Part shown: one piece after another, positions 30,740 to 38,864 of the stretch
Layout of the letters: each line of letters opens with the position of its first letter
Position numbering within the stretch: position 1 is the first letter of the stretch
NCBI GenBank assembly: GCA_021848365.1
Contig: JAJZUS010000001.1
Span: forward strand, 454,683-518,682
Reading direction: 5' to 3'
Origin: Actinomycetes bacterium
GTDB taxonomy: Bacteria; Actinomycetota; Acidimicrobiia; Acidimicrobiales; RAAP-2
Length of the DNA: 64,000 nucleotides
Position numbers and translations under genes: made by a program
The notes under the pieces: model-generated
Seen by the model: only the letters and a program-made list of their open reading frames with translations
What the model was told of the DNA's origin: nothing
Database searches by the model: none

Positions 30740-31602
30740 CAGTTCGCTCCGTGACTGGCGGTGGGCTTCGAGGGGGTGATGGAGGACGTCTGCTGCGACT
30801 GGGCGGTGTTCGCCGCCGAGGCCGCGGTGGCGGCCGAGGAGCCGCTGAACGAGTTCAGCCACGTCCGGTACTGGCTCATGGTGACGACCTTCACGTTGAA
30901 GAACATCAGCGAGTGGTAGAGGCCGCAGAGCTGCGTGCACTGGCCGAAGAAGGTCCCGGTGTTCACCGCGTGGAGGGTGAACTGGTTGACGACCCCGGGC
31001 AGGGCGTAGCGGGAGAAGTTGAAGGCCCGCACGTAGAAGCCGTGGACGACGTCGGTCGAGGTCAGGTTGATGTGCACGTCGGTCCCGACCGGCATGACCA
31101 TGGTCGGGTCCTGGGTCGTCTGGCCCACCACGACGGCCGAGCTGCCCGGGTAGGAGAACTTCCAGCCCCACTGGAAGGCGTTCACGTTGATCGTGACGTC
31201 GGTCTTGGGGTTGGCGACGACCTTGTTCTCGACCACCAGGGTCGCGGCGAAGAGGCCGATGACGATGAGGATCGGGATGACCGTGTAGGTGATCTCGAGC
31301 GGGATGTGGTACTGGACCTGGGCCGGGATGGCGTCGGCGCTGCGGCGCCGGTAGCGCAGGATGGCCCAGGCGAGCAGGAGGACCACCAGGGTGCCGACGA
31401 TGGCGGCCCCGATGGAGAAGCCCTGCCACAGGTGGTAGGAGGACTGGCCGGTCGTGGTGTCGGCCGGGTGGGCGCCGAAGCTGGGGACGGTGCAGCCGGA
31501 GAGGGCCAGCGCGGCGACGGGGAGCACGGCGGCCCGACGGAGTCGCCGCCAGCGACGCGAGCGGGTCGGTGCACCCTGGGGGGACAGGGCGGGTGAATCC
31601 AC
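30739..31602 (-). CDS. ctaC: Cytochrome c oxidase subunit II (lipoprotein)
   Basis: Accepts electrons at the binuclear CuA site. A lipobox LSGC puts the acylated Cys at residue 37, then two helices (about 58-82 and 100-123) precede the cupredoxin domain. CuA ligands are visible in VVHGFYV and GQCTQLCGLYHSLM (His, Cys-x3-Cys, His, Met). The usual Glu between the two Cys is Gln here. The Ser/Ala/Thr-rich C-terminal tail lacks a fused cytochrome c domain, so electrons may come from a bc1 complex with its own cytochrome, encoded elsewhere. The GTG start has GAGGGGGG upstream. Confidence 0.94.
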   Translation of the reverse strand: MDSPALSPQGAPTRSRRWRRLRRAAVLPVAALALSGCTVPSFGAHPADTTTGQSSYHLWQGFSIGAAIVGTLVVLLLAWAILRYRRRSADAIPAQVQYHIPLEITYTVIPILIVIGLFAATLVVENKVVANPKTDVTINVNAFQWGWKFSYPGSSAVVVGQTTQDPTMVMPVGTDVHINLTSTDVVHGFYVRAFNFSRYALPGVVNQFTLHAVNTGTFFGQCTQLCGLYHSLMFFNVKVVTMSQYRTWLNSFSGSSAATAASAANTAQSQQTSSITPSKPTASHGAN

Positions 31603-31658
31603 GCGTCGACACTACTCAGGCCCCCCTCCGGCGGCCCGGGCGAAAACTGTGAACCCCC

Positions 31659-32915
31659 TTAGCCGAGGTCCCTGCTCTCGCGGGCCGCGGCGCGGTAGAC
31701 GCCCTTCGCCATCGTCGAGGTCGCGGCCCGGGCGCGGGCCCGGTAGAGGCGCTCGCGCGCCGCGGCGACGCCGGGCCCCCCGGGGTCGTCGGCCCACAGC
31801 GCCTCGACGAGGTGCCCGGCGCGACGCAGCGCCGCGTCGTCACCCCGCTCGATCAGGTCGTTGACCCGCTCGAGGACCGGGGCGACGCCGCCCGCGAGCT
31901 CGAGGAGGTCGTGGGCCCGCTCGCGTGGCGGGGCCGGGTGCAGGCTCGCCGGGTCGCCGTCCCACCAGCCCCCGTAGAGGCGCCAGACGTTGTGCAGCAC
32001 GAACTCGGGCTCGTCGTAGACGGGCTGCAGGTAGGGCCGCTCCGCGAGGTGGGCCGGGGGGTGAACGTTCGCGAGGACCTCGGCGAAGGTCGCCCCCTCG
32101 TTCATGAGCGAGAGGGTCGCCGCGACGAGGTGCTCGAGGTACTCGGCCGTCTCGTCGAGGGCCCGCTCGACCCGGTCGGCGCCGAGGATCGGCACCCCGT
32201 GGCCCGGCAGGAGGACCTCGGCGCCGAGGGAACTCATCTCCCGCAGCGCCCGGGCCCAGGCCCCGGGGTCGCGTAGGGCCTTCTGAGGGTTCCCCGCGTT
32301 GGGGCTCGACCAGACGAAGAGGTCACCGGCGGCGAGGACGCGGTGGTCGGGCAGCCAGGTGATCGTCGCGTCGTCGGTCTCGCCGCGGGCGTGGCGCAGC
32401 GCGAGGCGCGCCCCGCCCACCTCGAGGTCGAGGGCCTCGCGGTAGGTGAGGTCGGGGAGGCGGAAGTCGGTGCGCCAGCGCAGCTCGGGCAGAGAGAACT
32501 GACGCTGGTTGACGATCTCGTTGTAGCCGGCGCTCGTCGTGTAGCGGGCGAAGCGCGCGAGGACGTTCTCGTGGGCCACGACACGCGGACGGGGCCGTCC
32601 GGCGGCCTCGGCCTCGGCGTCGAGGAGGTGCGCGCCGAAGACGTGGTCGACGTGACCGTGGGAGTAGACGAGGGTGTGGACGGGCTCGCCGCTCCACTCC
32701 CGCAGCGCGGCGAGGATGGGCGGCGCCCCGTAGGTCGAGCCGCTGTCGACGAGGACGAGCCCCTCGCTCGTCGCGAGGGCCGTGACGTTGCCGAACCCGG
32801 TGACGAAGGCGACGCCCGGGGCGACCTCACCGAGGACGGCGTCGTCCGGGGCGAGCGTGACGGGGCCGCGAGCCTCCCCGCGCCACCAGGCCTCGGTCAG
32901 CGTCGCGAGGTCCAC
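31659..32915 (-). CDS. MBL-fold hydrolase, alkylsulfatase-like
   Basis: A 418-aa metallo-beta-lactamase-fold protein. The zinc motif HGHVDH is at residues 86-91 (SHGHVDHVFG), with further ligand regions HARGETDD, AGDLFVW and LLPGHGVPI. The following region, including YDEPEFVLHNVWRLYGGWW, is typical of the dimerisation domain of SdsA1-type (type III) alkylsulfatases. The C-terminal SCP2-like substrate domain of those enzymes is missing. It would cleave an alkyl sulfate or related ester in the cytoplasm, since no signal peptide is visible. It lies 10 nt downstream of tatA. Confidence 0.82.
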   Translation of the reverse strand: MDLATLTEAWWRGEARGPVTLAPDDAVLGEVAPGVAFVTGFGNVTALATSEGLVLVDSGSTYGAPPILAALREWSGEPVHTLVYSHGHVDHVFGAHLLDAEAEAAGRPRPRVVAHENVLARFARYTTSAGYNEIVNQRQFSLPELRWRTDFRLPDLTYREALDLEVGGARLALRHARGETDDATITWLPDHRVLAAGDLFVWSSPNAGNPQKALRDPGAWARALREMSSLGAEVLLPGHGVPILGADRVERALDETAEYLEHLVAATLSLMNEGATFAEVLANVHPPAHLAERPYLQPVYDEPEFVLHNVWRLYGGWWDGDPASLHPAPPRERAHDLLELAGGVAPVLERVNDLIERGDDAALRRAGHLVEALWADDPGGPGVAAARERLYRARARAATSTMAKGVYRAAARESRDLG

Positions 32916-32925
32916 GGCGGGGGCG

Positions 32926-33129
32926 CTACGGGGTCGTGGTGTCGTTCGACTCGGGCTTCTCGGCGGTGACGTCGGTCGACTTCGTGGCCTTGAGGCCCTT
33001 CTCGAACTCGGTCTTCGCCGCGCCCAGGTTGCGGGCCAGCTTGGGGATGGCCGAACCGCCGAAGACCAGGACGGCCACCACGATCACGACGATCAGCAGG
33101 TCCGGCCCGAAGATTTCAGCGAGGAACAC
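32926..33129 (-). CDS. tatA: Sec-independent protein translocase subunit TatA
   Basis: A 67-aa protein with one N-terminal transmembrane helix (residues 8-24), the FGGSAIPKLARNLG hinge/amphipathic helix and an acidic/basic tail. This is the standard TatA/E architecture for export of folded proteins. The GTG start has AAGGAG upstream. TatB and TatC are not in the window. Confidence 0.9.
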   Translation of the reverse strand: MFLAEIFGPDLLIVVIVVAVLVFGGSAIPKLARNLGAAKTEFEKGLKATKSTDVTAEKPESNDTTTP

Positions 33130-33198
33130 GTGTACTCCTTTTCCGTCCGTACCCTACCGCCCACGGCGCGTCGGCGACAGGCCGGGAGAGAATGGGAC

Positions 33199-33858
33199 GT
33201 GGACGGGTCGCGGACGGTGGTGCGGGACGCCCTCGCGGTCGCGGTGCCCGTGGGCCTCTACGGCGTCGCCTTCGGGGCGGCGGGGGTCGCGGCGGGCTTC
33301 AGCGTGCTGCAGACCTGCCTGCTCTCACTCGTCGCCTTCACCGGGGCCAGCCAGTTCGCGGCCGTCGGGGTGGTGGCCGCCGGGGGCCCGGTCGCGAGCG
33401 CCGTGGGGGCGGCGACGCTCCTCGGGGTGCGTAACGCCCTCTACGGCATCGCCCTCTCGCCGGTCGTCGAGGCGCGGGGGTGGCGGCGCCTCCTCGCCGC
33501 CCAGGTGACGATCGACGAGTCGACCGGGGTCGCCCTCGGACAGCAGGGCCGTGGGCGCACGGCCATGCGCCGGGCCTTCTGGTGGACGGGCGGCGCCGTC
33601 TACGTCCTCTGGAACGTCTTCACCCTCGCCGGGGCGACCGGCGCCCGGGCCCTCGGGGACCCCACCGCCTGGGGGCTCGACGCAGCGGTGCCCGCGGCCT
33701 TCCTCGCCCTCGTCTGGCCCCGACTCGGCGCCGCGCGCTCGCGCGCGGCGGCGGCCCTGGCGGCCCTCCTCACGCTGGGGCTGACGCCGCTGCTTCCGGC
33801 GGGGCTGCCGATCGTCGCCGCGGTCCTCGTGGCCGTCGGCGCCGGGTGGCGTGAGTGA
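33199..33858 (+). CDS. azlC: AzlC-family branched-chain amino acid exporter, large subunit
   Basis: A 219-aa membrane protein of the AzlC family. VAVPVGLYGVAFGAAGVAAGF, FTGASQFA and LLGVRNALYGIALSP are characteristic, and about five to six helices are visible. With AzlD it forms a two-component exporter for branched-chain amino acids or similar compounds. The GTG at 33199 follows GGGAGAG. The longer open frame upstream shadows the divergent MBL and tatA genes. It overlaps azlD by 4 nt (GTGA). Confidence 0.9.
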   Translation: MDGSRTVVRDALAVAVPVGLYGVAFGAAGVAAGFSVLQTCLLSLVAFTGASQFAAVGVVAAGGPVASAVGAATLLGVRNALYGIALSPVVEARGWRRLLAAQVTIDESTGVALGQQGRGRTAMRRAFWWTGGAVYVLWNVFTLAGATGARALGDPTAWGLDAAVPAAFLALVWPRLGAARSRAAAALAALLTLGLTPLLPAGLPIVAAVLVAVGAGWRE

Positions 33859-34172
33859 GCCCGTCGGCCGCGTGGGCGGTGGTCGTCCTCACGGGGGTCC
33901 TCGCCTACGCCCTGAAGCTCCTCGGGCACCTGGCGCCCTCGCGCTGGTTCGCCCACCCCCGGCTGCGCCGGATCAACGAGCTGGTGCCGGTGGTGCTCCT
34001 GAGCGCCCTCGTCGTCGCCCAGGGGCTCGCCACGCGGACCCACGTCGTCCTCGACCACCGGGTGGCCGGACTCGCCGCGGCCCTCGTCGCGCTGTGGCGT
34101 CGGGCACCCTTCCCGGTCGTGGTGCTGGCCGCCGCGGTGGCGTCGGCCCTGGTGGTGCGGCTCGGCGGCTAG
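33855..34172 (+). CDS. azlD: AzlD-family exporter, small subunit
   Basis: A 105-aa protein with three to four helices, starting at a GTG inside the azlC stop. The LAYALKLLGHLAP and VPVVLLSALVVAQGL segments fit AzlD. It is the partner of AzlC. Its stop shares the tetranucleotide CTAG with the stop of the convergent CopD-like gene. Confidence 0.87.
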   Translation: MSPSAAWAVVVLTGVLAYALKLLGHLAPSRWFAHPRLRRINELVPVVLLSALVVAQGLATRTHVVLDHRVAGLAAALVALWRRAPFPVVVLAAAVASALVVRLGG

Positions 34173-34591
34173 CCCCCGAGGCCCACGCCGAGGGCGAGGG
34201 CGAGGAGCGACGCGAGGGCCGCCGTTCCGGCGAAGGCCCCGCGGGCGGCCGCCGAGGTAGCGCGCGTGTGGCGCCAGGCGAAGACCCCGGCCGCGACGAC
34301 CGCGACGAGCTTGACCACGAAGACGGCCATCCAGGCGCCCGAGGTCGAGCCGCCGGTGACGGCGGCCCAGTTCCAGAGCCCCGTCGCGATGAGGAGCCAG
34401 TAGGCGGGCCAGGAGATCCGTCCGAAGGCGGCGGCGAGCGCGCGGGGCGCCTCGGGGGAGACCTTGCGGGCCGCGGGGACGAGGCCCGCCATGACGAGCT
34501 GCCCGCCGACCCAGACGGTCGCCGCGGTCACGTGCAGGCCGAGGCGGATCCAGGTGAGCGAGTCGGCCAGCTGGTTGACGGTCGCGAGCAC
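34169..34591 (-). CDS. CopD-like integral membrane protein
   Basis: A 140-aa protein with four predicted helices. The LGLHVTAATVWVGGQLVMAG start with its conserved His, WPAYWLLIATGLWNW, and the second KLVAVVAAGVFAWRHTR helix with a His match the CopD/DUF2269-type bundle, sometimes involved in copper handling or haem. The GTG start directly abuts the echA stop, so the pair is probably co-transcribed. Confidence 0.75.
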   Translation of the reverse strand: MLATVNQLADSLTWIRLGLHVTAATVWVGGQLVMAGLVPAARKVSPEAPRALAAAFGRISWPAYWLLIATGLWNWAAVTGGSTSGAWMAVFVVKLVAVVAAGVFAWRHTRATSAAARGAFAGTAALASLLALALGVGLGG

Positions 34592-35356
34592 TTACTTCCC
34601 CGTCCAGTGCGGCGGGCGCTTCTCGGCGAAGGCGACGGCCCCCTCGAGGGCGTCGGCGCTGCGGCCGATCGCGCCGAAGGCCGCGTCGTTCACCTTCCAG
34701 GCCTCGGCCTCGGTCATCTCGAGGGAGGCGAGCATGACGCGCTTCGACTCGCGCACGGCGAGGGGCGCGTTCGCCGCGATGCGCTCGGCGAGGGCGATCG
34801 CGCTGTCGCGCAGGCTCTCGGCGGGGACGACCCGGTTGACCAGGCCGAGCTCGAGGGCCCGGGCGGCCGAGACCGGCTCGGCGGTGAGGGCCATCTCCAG
34901 GGCGACGGCCCGGGAGGTGCGCTTCGCCAGGCGGATGAGTCCGCCGGCCCCGGCGATCAGGCCGCGGCTCGCCTCGGGGATGCCGAAGATCGCGTGCTCG
35001 GCCGCGACGACGAGGTCACAGCTCAGGGCGATCTCGAAGCCCCCGGCGAGGGCCGCGCCGTTCACCGCCGCGATGAGGGGCTTCGTCAGGGTGCGGGTGG
35101 TGATCCCGCCGAAGCCCGACGGGGTGAAGGGGACCTCGCCGGCGGCGAAGGCCTTGAGGTCCATGCCGGCCGAGAAGGCCTTGTCGCCCGACCCGGTGAG
35201 GACGACGACCCAGACGTCGTCGTCGGCCTCGGTCGCGGTGAGGGCGGCCTCGAGGGCGAGGGCCGTCGCCTGGTTGATGGCGTTGCGGGCCTCCGGCCGG
35301 TTGATGGTCAGGAGGGCGACGTGGCCCACCCGCTCGCTCAGTACCTCGTCCGCCAT
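34592..35356 (-). CDS. Enoyl-CoA hydratase/isomerase (crotonase family)
   Basis: A 254-aa crotonase. The oxyanion-hole motifs are FSAGMDLKAF (near 62) and NGAALAGGFEIALSCD (near 99). FGIPEASRGLIAGAGGLIRL (about 123-142) carries a candidate catalytic Glu. It hydrates trans-2-enoyl-CoA or a related substrate in fatty-acid or CoA-ester degradation. The ATG follows GGAGGTGCC. It diverges from the GH1-like gene at 35416. Confidence 0.9.
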   Translation of the reverse strand: MADEVLSERVGHVALLTINRPEARNAINQATALALEAALTATEADDDVWVVVLTGSGDKAFSAGMDLKAFAAGEVPFTPSGFGGITTRTLTKPLIAAVNGAALAGGFEIALSCDLVVAAEHAIFGIPEASRGLIAGAGGLIRLAKRTSRAVALEMALTAEPVSAARALELGLVNRVVPAESLRDSAIALAERIAANAPLAVRESKRVMLASLEMTEAEAWKVNDAAFGAIGRSADALEGAVAFAEKRPPHWTGK

Positions 35357-35415
35357 GGCACCTCCTACTCGCTCGTCGTCACGCTACCTCGCCCCCGCGT
35401 GGGAGACTCGGGCCC

Positions 35416-36213
35416 GTGAGCAGTCGTCTCTTCGCCACCCTGGACGGCTACGCCGTCGAGGGTGGCTACGACGTCGAGGGCGGCCCGACGACCTGCTACG
35501 CCCCGACCCACGCCCTGCGCCGCACGACGGCCCCGGGGGTCGCGGCGGGCCTCTGGGAGGACTACGAGGAGGTCGTCGAGCGGGCGGCCGAGCTGGGCCT
35601 CGACGGGATCCGCCTCGGCGTCGAGTGGGCTCGGGTCGAGCCGCGCCGGGGCGTGGTCGACGGGGCCGCGCTCGAGCGCTACGCCCGCGTCGCCGGGGCG
35701 GCCCGGGCGGCCGGGCTGGCCGTGACCCTGCTCCTCTTCGACGAGGTCTGGCCCCTCTGGGCCGGCCTCGAGGCCTGGCTGCTGCCCTGGGTCGTGCCCT
35801 ACGCCCTCGCCCACGGGCGCCGGGTCGCCGAGCGGATCGACGCGGCGACCGGGATCGTGGTGGCGAGCGACCCCCGCGGCCTCGTCGACCGGGGGTTCGT
35901 CACCGCCGCGGCGCCGCCCTGGCGGCGCGAGGCCCGGGCCGACGCCCGCGACGCCCACGACCAGGTCCGCGGGGTGGTCGAGGCCCTCGAGTCGGATCCG
36001 GCGATCGCCCCCCGTCGGGCGAGCGGACGGGCCCTCTCCCTCGAGACCCCGCCGCGCGAGCTCGCCGGGCTGGCGCGCGAGGGCGGGGATCTCTACCTGC
36101 GCAGCCTGGTCGCCGGCTCCGGACCCACCGGGTCGCGCACCGGGCTGCTAGTGCGCCGGGCCGACGCCTGGGTCCCCGGCCCGGCCGCCGCCCTCCTCAC
36201 CGCCCTGCGCTGA
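35416..36213 (+). CDS. Truncated, probably non-catalytic glycoside hydrolase family 1-like protein
   Basis: A 265-aa protein resembling the first half of a GH1 beta-glucosidase barrel. LWEDYEEVVERAAELGLDGI followed by RLGVEWARVEP (about residues 47-76) corresponds to the family's 'D...lm..lG...SisWsRi.P' block. ALERYARVAGAARAAGLAVTLLLFDE corresponds to the next strand. Where GH1 enzymes have the acid/base NEP, this protein has SDP (151-153), followed by a GH1-like DRGFVTAAAPP. The half with the nucleophile Glu is absent (265 versus about 450 aa). Catalysis as a GH1 is unlikely; ligand binding or a new activity is possible. The GTG start is supported by position only. Confidence 0.7.
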   Translation: MSSRLFATLDGYAVEGGYDVEGGPTTCYAPTHALRRTTAPGVAAGLWEDYEEVVERAAELGLDGIRLGVEWARVEPRRGVVDGAALERYARVAGAARAAGLAVTLLLFDEVWPLWAGLEAWLLPWVVPYALAHGRRVAERIDAATGIVVASDPRGLVDRGFVTAAAPPWRREARADARDAHDQVRGVVEALESDPAIAPRRASGRALSLETPPRELAGLAREGGDLYLRSLVAGSGPTGSRTGLLVRRADAWVPGPAAALLTALR

Positions 36214-36870
36214 GTCCTCGGGGTGCTCGGCCTCGTAGGCGGCCTCGACGGCGAGGTCGCGGCGGCGCCGCAGGAGGTGCAGGGCGAGCGCGCCGCCGAG
36301 GACGAGGACGAGGAGGCCGACGCCGGCCCACGAGGAGTAGGTCTCGACCTTGCTGAGGGCCGACCCGGCGTAGAAGCCGAGCAGGGTGTAGGAGACGCCC
36401 CAGATCACGCCCCCGAGGGCGTTCGCCGCGAGGAAGCGGCGGTAGGCCATCCCCGACATGCCCGCGAGGCCCGGCATCACGGCGCGCAGGAACGCGGTGA
36501 AGCGCCCGAGGACCACGTAGCGCGCCCCCTTCGTGCGCAGTCCGGTGAGGGCCCGGTGCAGGGCCGCCTGTCGTCGTCGCAGGACGGGCAGGTCCATCAG
36601 GCGGTGCCCGAAGTGGCGGCCGACCTCGTAGCCGACCGAGTCGCCGACGACGGCCGCCACGATCACGAGCGGGATGAGGGCCGAGAGGCGCACGTGGTGC
36701 TGGCTCGCGACGACGCCGGCCACGAGGACCGAGGTCTCGCCGGGCAGGACGAAGCCGATGAAGAGGGCCGCCTCACCGAAGACGAGCAGGGCGACGAGGG
36801 TGTAGACGAGCCCGCCGGGGAGGTGCTGGATCTTCGTCAGCACGAAGGACGTGATGGAGGCGACGAGCAT
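36148..36870 (-). CDS. DedA-family membrane protein
   Basis: A 240-aa DedA/SNARE-associated (VTT domain) protein. FVLPGETSVLVAGVVA, GDSVGYEVGRHFG and RFTAFLRAVMPGLAGMSGM are the conserved family blocks, with about five helices. Members have been linked to lipid flipping (undecaprenyl phosphate or phospholipid). The last 22 codons overlap the 3' end of the convergent GH1-like gene by 66 bp; this Glu/Gly-rich tail is not conserved. GGGGGG precedes the ATG. Confidence 0.9.
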   Translation of the reverse strand: MLVASITSFVLTKIQHLPGGLVYTLVALLVFGEAALFIGFVLPGETSVLVAGVVASQHHVRLSALIPLVIVAAVVGDSVGYEVGRHFGHRLMDLPVLRRRQAALHRALTGLRTKGARYVVLGRFTAFLRAVMPGLAGMSGMAYRRFLAANALGGVIWGVSYTLLGFYAGSALSKVETYSSWAGVGLLVLVLGGALALHLLRRRRDLAVEAAYEAEHPEDSAQGGEEGGGRAGDPGVGPAH

Positions 36871-36948
36871 CCCCCCATTGTGGTCGCTCGCGCCACCAGG
36901 GCGGGCCCGCGGCCCGGACGACGGGGCCCGGCTGGTTTACTGGTCGTT

Positions 36949-38181
36949 GTGCCCGCGCCTCGCTCCGTCAGCCACGCCCGTCGACCCGAACGGCGCCTGC
37001 CGCTCGGCGCGCCGCCGCGCGCCTGGGTCCTCGCCGGCTGGGCCCTGCTGCCGCTGCGGGCCTTCCTCGGGGTGACCTTCCTCTTCGCGGGGCTCCAGAA
37101 GCTCGCCAACCCGAATTTCTTCAACGGGCTCAGCCCGATCTCGATCAAGTCCCAGCTGATCGCCGCGGTCCGGCTCAGCCCGATTCACGCGCTGCTCAGC
37201 CACCTCCTGCCCCTCGCCACGCCGATCGGCATCGTCATCGCCCTCGGCGAGGTCGCCATCGGCCTCGGGGCCCTCCTCGGGCTCTGGATGCGCGTCGCGG
37301 CGATCGGGGGCGCCCTGCTCTCCCTGATGCTCTTCCTCACGGTGAGCTTCCACGCCGCCCCTTACTACACGGGCGCCGACATCGTCTTCTTCTTCGCCTG
37401 GCTGCCCTTCATCGCCGCCGGCGCCGGGAGCCGCTTCTCGCTCGACGGGGGCCTCGCCCGCCGGGCGGCCGCGATGGAGGGGGCCCCGCCGCCCGACATC
37501 GTGACCCTGCCCTTCGCCCAGGTCCAGCGCTTCTGCGGCCAGTTCAATCGAGGTCGGTGCAACGCGCGCGAGGGACTGCTCTGCGAGCCCGGCGCCTGCC
37601 CGGTCCTGCTCGGACCACGCGCCCCCTACGCCACGCGCGTCACCATCGACTCGGTCGACCGCCGGGCCCTGGTGCTCGGCGGGGCGACGGCGACCCTCGT
37701 CGCGGGGGCGGCCGTCGTCCTCGGCGGCGTCGACGCCGTCGCGGGACGGGTGATCCACGGCACGACGGCGCCGACGGCGCCGACCCAGCTGGGCGCCGGA
37801 CCCGCGCCGAGCGGCGGCGCGAGCCCCACGACCACGACCACGACGGCGGGCTCGTCGGGGGGTGGCGTCCCCGGCGGGACGCTCCTCGGCAAGGCGAGCC
37901 AGGTCCCGGTCGGCCAGGCCGCCTCCTTCACGATCCCCTCGTCGGGCGACCCCGGCATCGTCGTCCAGCCGAGCTCGGGCGTCTTCGACGCCTACGACGC
38001 CGTCTGCCCCCACGCCGGCTGCACCGTCGGCTACTACGCCCAGAACCAGGTGCTCGCCTGCCCCTGCCACGGCTCGCAGTTCGCGCTCTCGACCGGCCAG
38101 GTGATCTCCGGCCCGGCGCCCCACGGGCTCCTCAAGCTCAACGTCGTCGAGGGGTCCGACGGTAACCTCTATCTCAAATGA
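36949..38181 (+). CDS. DoxX-Rieske fusion membrane protein
   Basis: The 410-aa protein joins two redox modules. Residues 30-160 form a DoxX/DoxD-like four-helix domain (LRAFLGVTFLFAGLQKLANP). Residues 196-217 hold four Cys (C196, C204, C212, C217) in a conserved-looking linker. A further helix at 240-262 and a Thr/Gly-rich linker follow. The C-terminal Rieske domain has CPHAGC (Cys353, His355, Cys358) and CPCHGS (Cys371, Cys373, His374): two Cys/two His ligands plus a disulfide pair. It probably moves electrons between quinone and a periplasmic partner. The GTG at 36949 is the only start giving a short cytoplasmic N-terminus. It overlaps the response-regulator gene (ATGA). Confidence 0.85.
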   Translation: MPAPRSVSHARRPERRLPLGAPPRAWVLAGWALLPLRAFLGVTFLFAGLQKLANPNFFNGLSPISIKSQLIAAVRLSPIHALLSHLLPLATPIGIVIALGEVAIGLGALLGLWMRVAAIGGALLSLMLFLTVSFHAAPYYTGADIVFFFAWLPFIAAGAGSRFSLDGGLARRAAAMEGAPPPDIVTLPFAQVQRFCGQFNRGRCNAREGLLCEPGACPVLLGPRAPYATRVTIDSVDRRALVLGGATATLVAGAAVVLGGVDAVAGRVIHGTTAPTAPTQLGAGPAPSGGASPTTTTTTAGSSGGGVPGGTLLGKASQVPVGQAASFTIPSSGDPGIVVQPSSGVFDAYDAVCPHAGCTVGYYAQNQVLACPCHGSQFALSTGQVISGPAPHGLLKLNVVEGSDGNLYLK

Positions 38182-38864
38182 GCGATGAGCGTCGGCGGGT
38201 TCTCGTGGTCGAGGACGACCTCGACCTCGCCCAGGCGGTCGCCGACCTGCTGACCGACGCCGGCTTCGACGTCACCCAGCGCCACGACGGCGAGTCGGGC
38301 TTCGCCGAGGGGCGCGACGGCGCCTACGACGTGATCATCCTCGACCTCATGCTGCCCCGCCGCAACGGCTTCTCCGTCTGCCTCGACCTGCGCAACGCCG
38401 GGGTCCACACCCCCCTGCTGATGCTCACGGCGAAGGACGGCGAGCTCGACGAGGTCGAGGGCCTCGAGGTCGGCGCCGACGACTTCCTGCGCAAGCCCTT
38501 CGAGCGCTCGATCCTGCTCGCCCGCGTGAACGCCCTCCTGCGACGCCACGACCGCGAGCGGCCCCAGCCCATCTCGGTCGGCGTCATCACGCTCGACCCG
38601 GCCTCGCGCCGGGTGAGCGCCCGGGGTCGCGAGGTCGCCCTCACCCCGCGCGAGTTCGCGCTGCTCGAGTACCTCCTGACCCACGCCGAGAGCACCATCG
38701 CGAAGGGTGAGATCCTCGCGGCCGTCTGGGGCGCGGACTTCGACGGCGACCCCAACATCGTCGAGGTCTACATCGGCTACCTGCGTCGCAAGATCGACCA
38801 CGAGGGGGAGCCCTCGGTCATCCGCACGGTGCGGGGCGTCGGGTACCGCGTGCGCGAGGACTGA
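38178..38864 (+). CDS. OmpR-family response regulator
   Basis: A 228-aa regulator. The receiver domain has VEDDLD, phospho-acceptor Asp56 in ILDLMLPRRNG, the Thr/Ala switch in LMLTAKD and Lys in LRKPF. The winged-helix domain ends with YIGYLRRKID and RTVRGVGYRVRED. It starts inside the DoxX-Rieske stop (ATGA) and shares one base with the kinase gene, so the three are one operon. A role in sensing redox or electron-transport state is inferred from that coupling only. Confidence 0.95.
   Translation: MSDERRRVLVVEDDLDLAQAVADLLTDAGFDVTQRHDGESGFAEGRDGAYDVIILDLMLPRRNGFSVCLDLRNAGVHTPLLMLTAKDGELDEVEGLEVGADDFLRKPFERSILLARVNALLRRHDRERPQPISVGVITLDPASRRVSARGREVALTPREFALLEYLLTHAESTIAKGEILAAVWGADFDGDPNIVEVYIGYLRRKIDHEGEPSVIRTVRGVGYRVRED

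Noticed and set aside
29060..31612. An 850-aa fused oxidase protein
   Set aside because: The first 291 residues are an Arg/Pro-rich shadow of ctaC. CtaD starts at the ATG at 30739.
36223..36948. A long N-terminal extension of the DoxX-Rieske protein
   Set aside because: It is the antisense shadow of the DedA gene and is rich in Glu/Gly/Asp. The GTG at 36949 gives a sensible membrane protein start.
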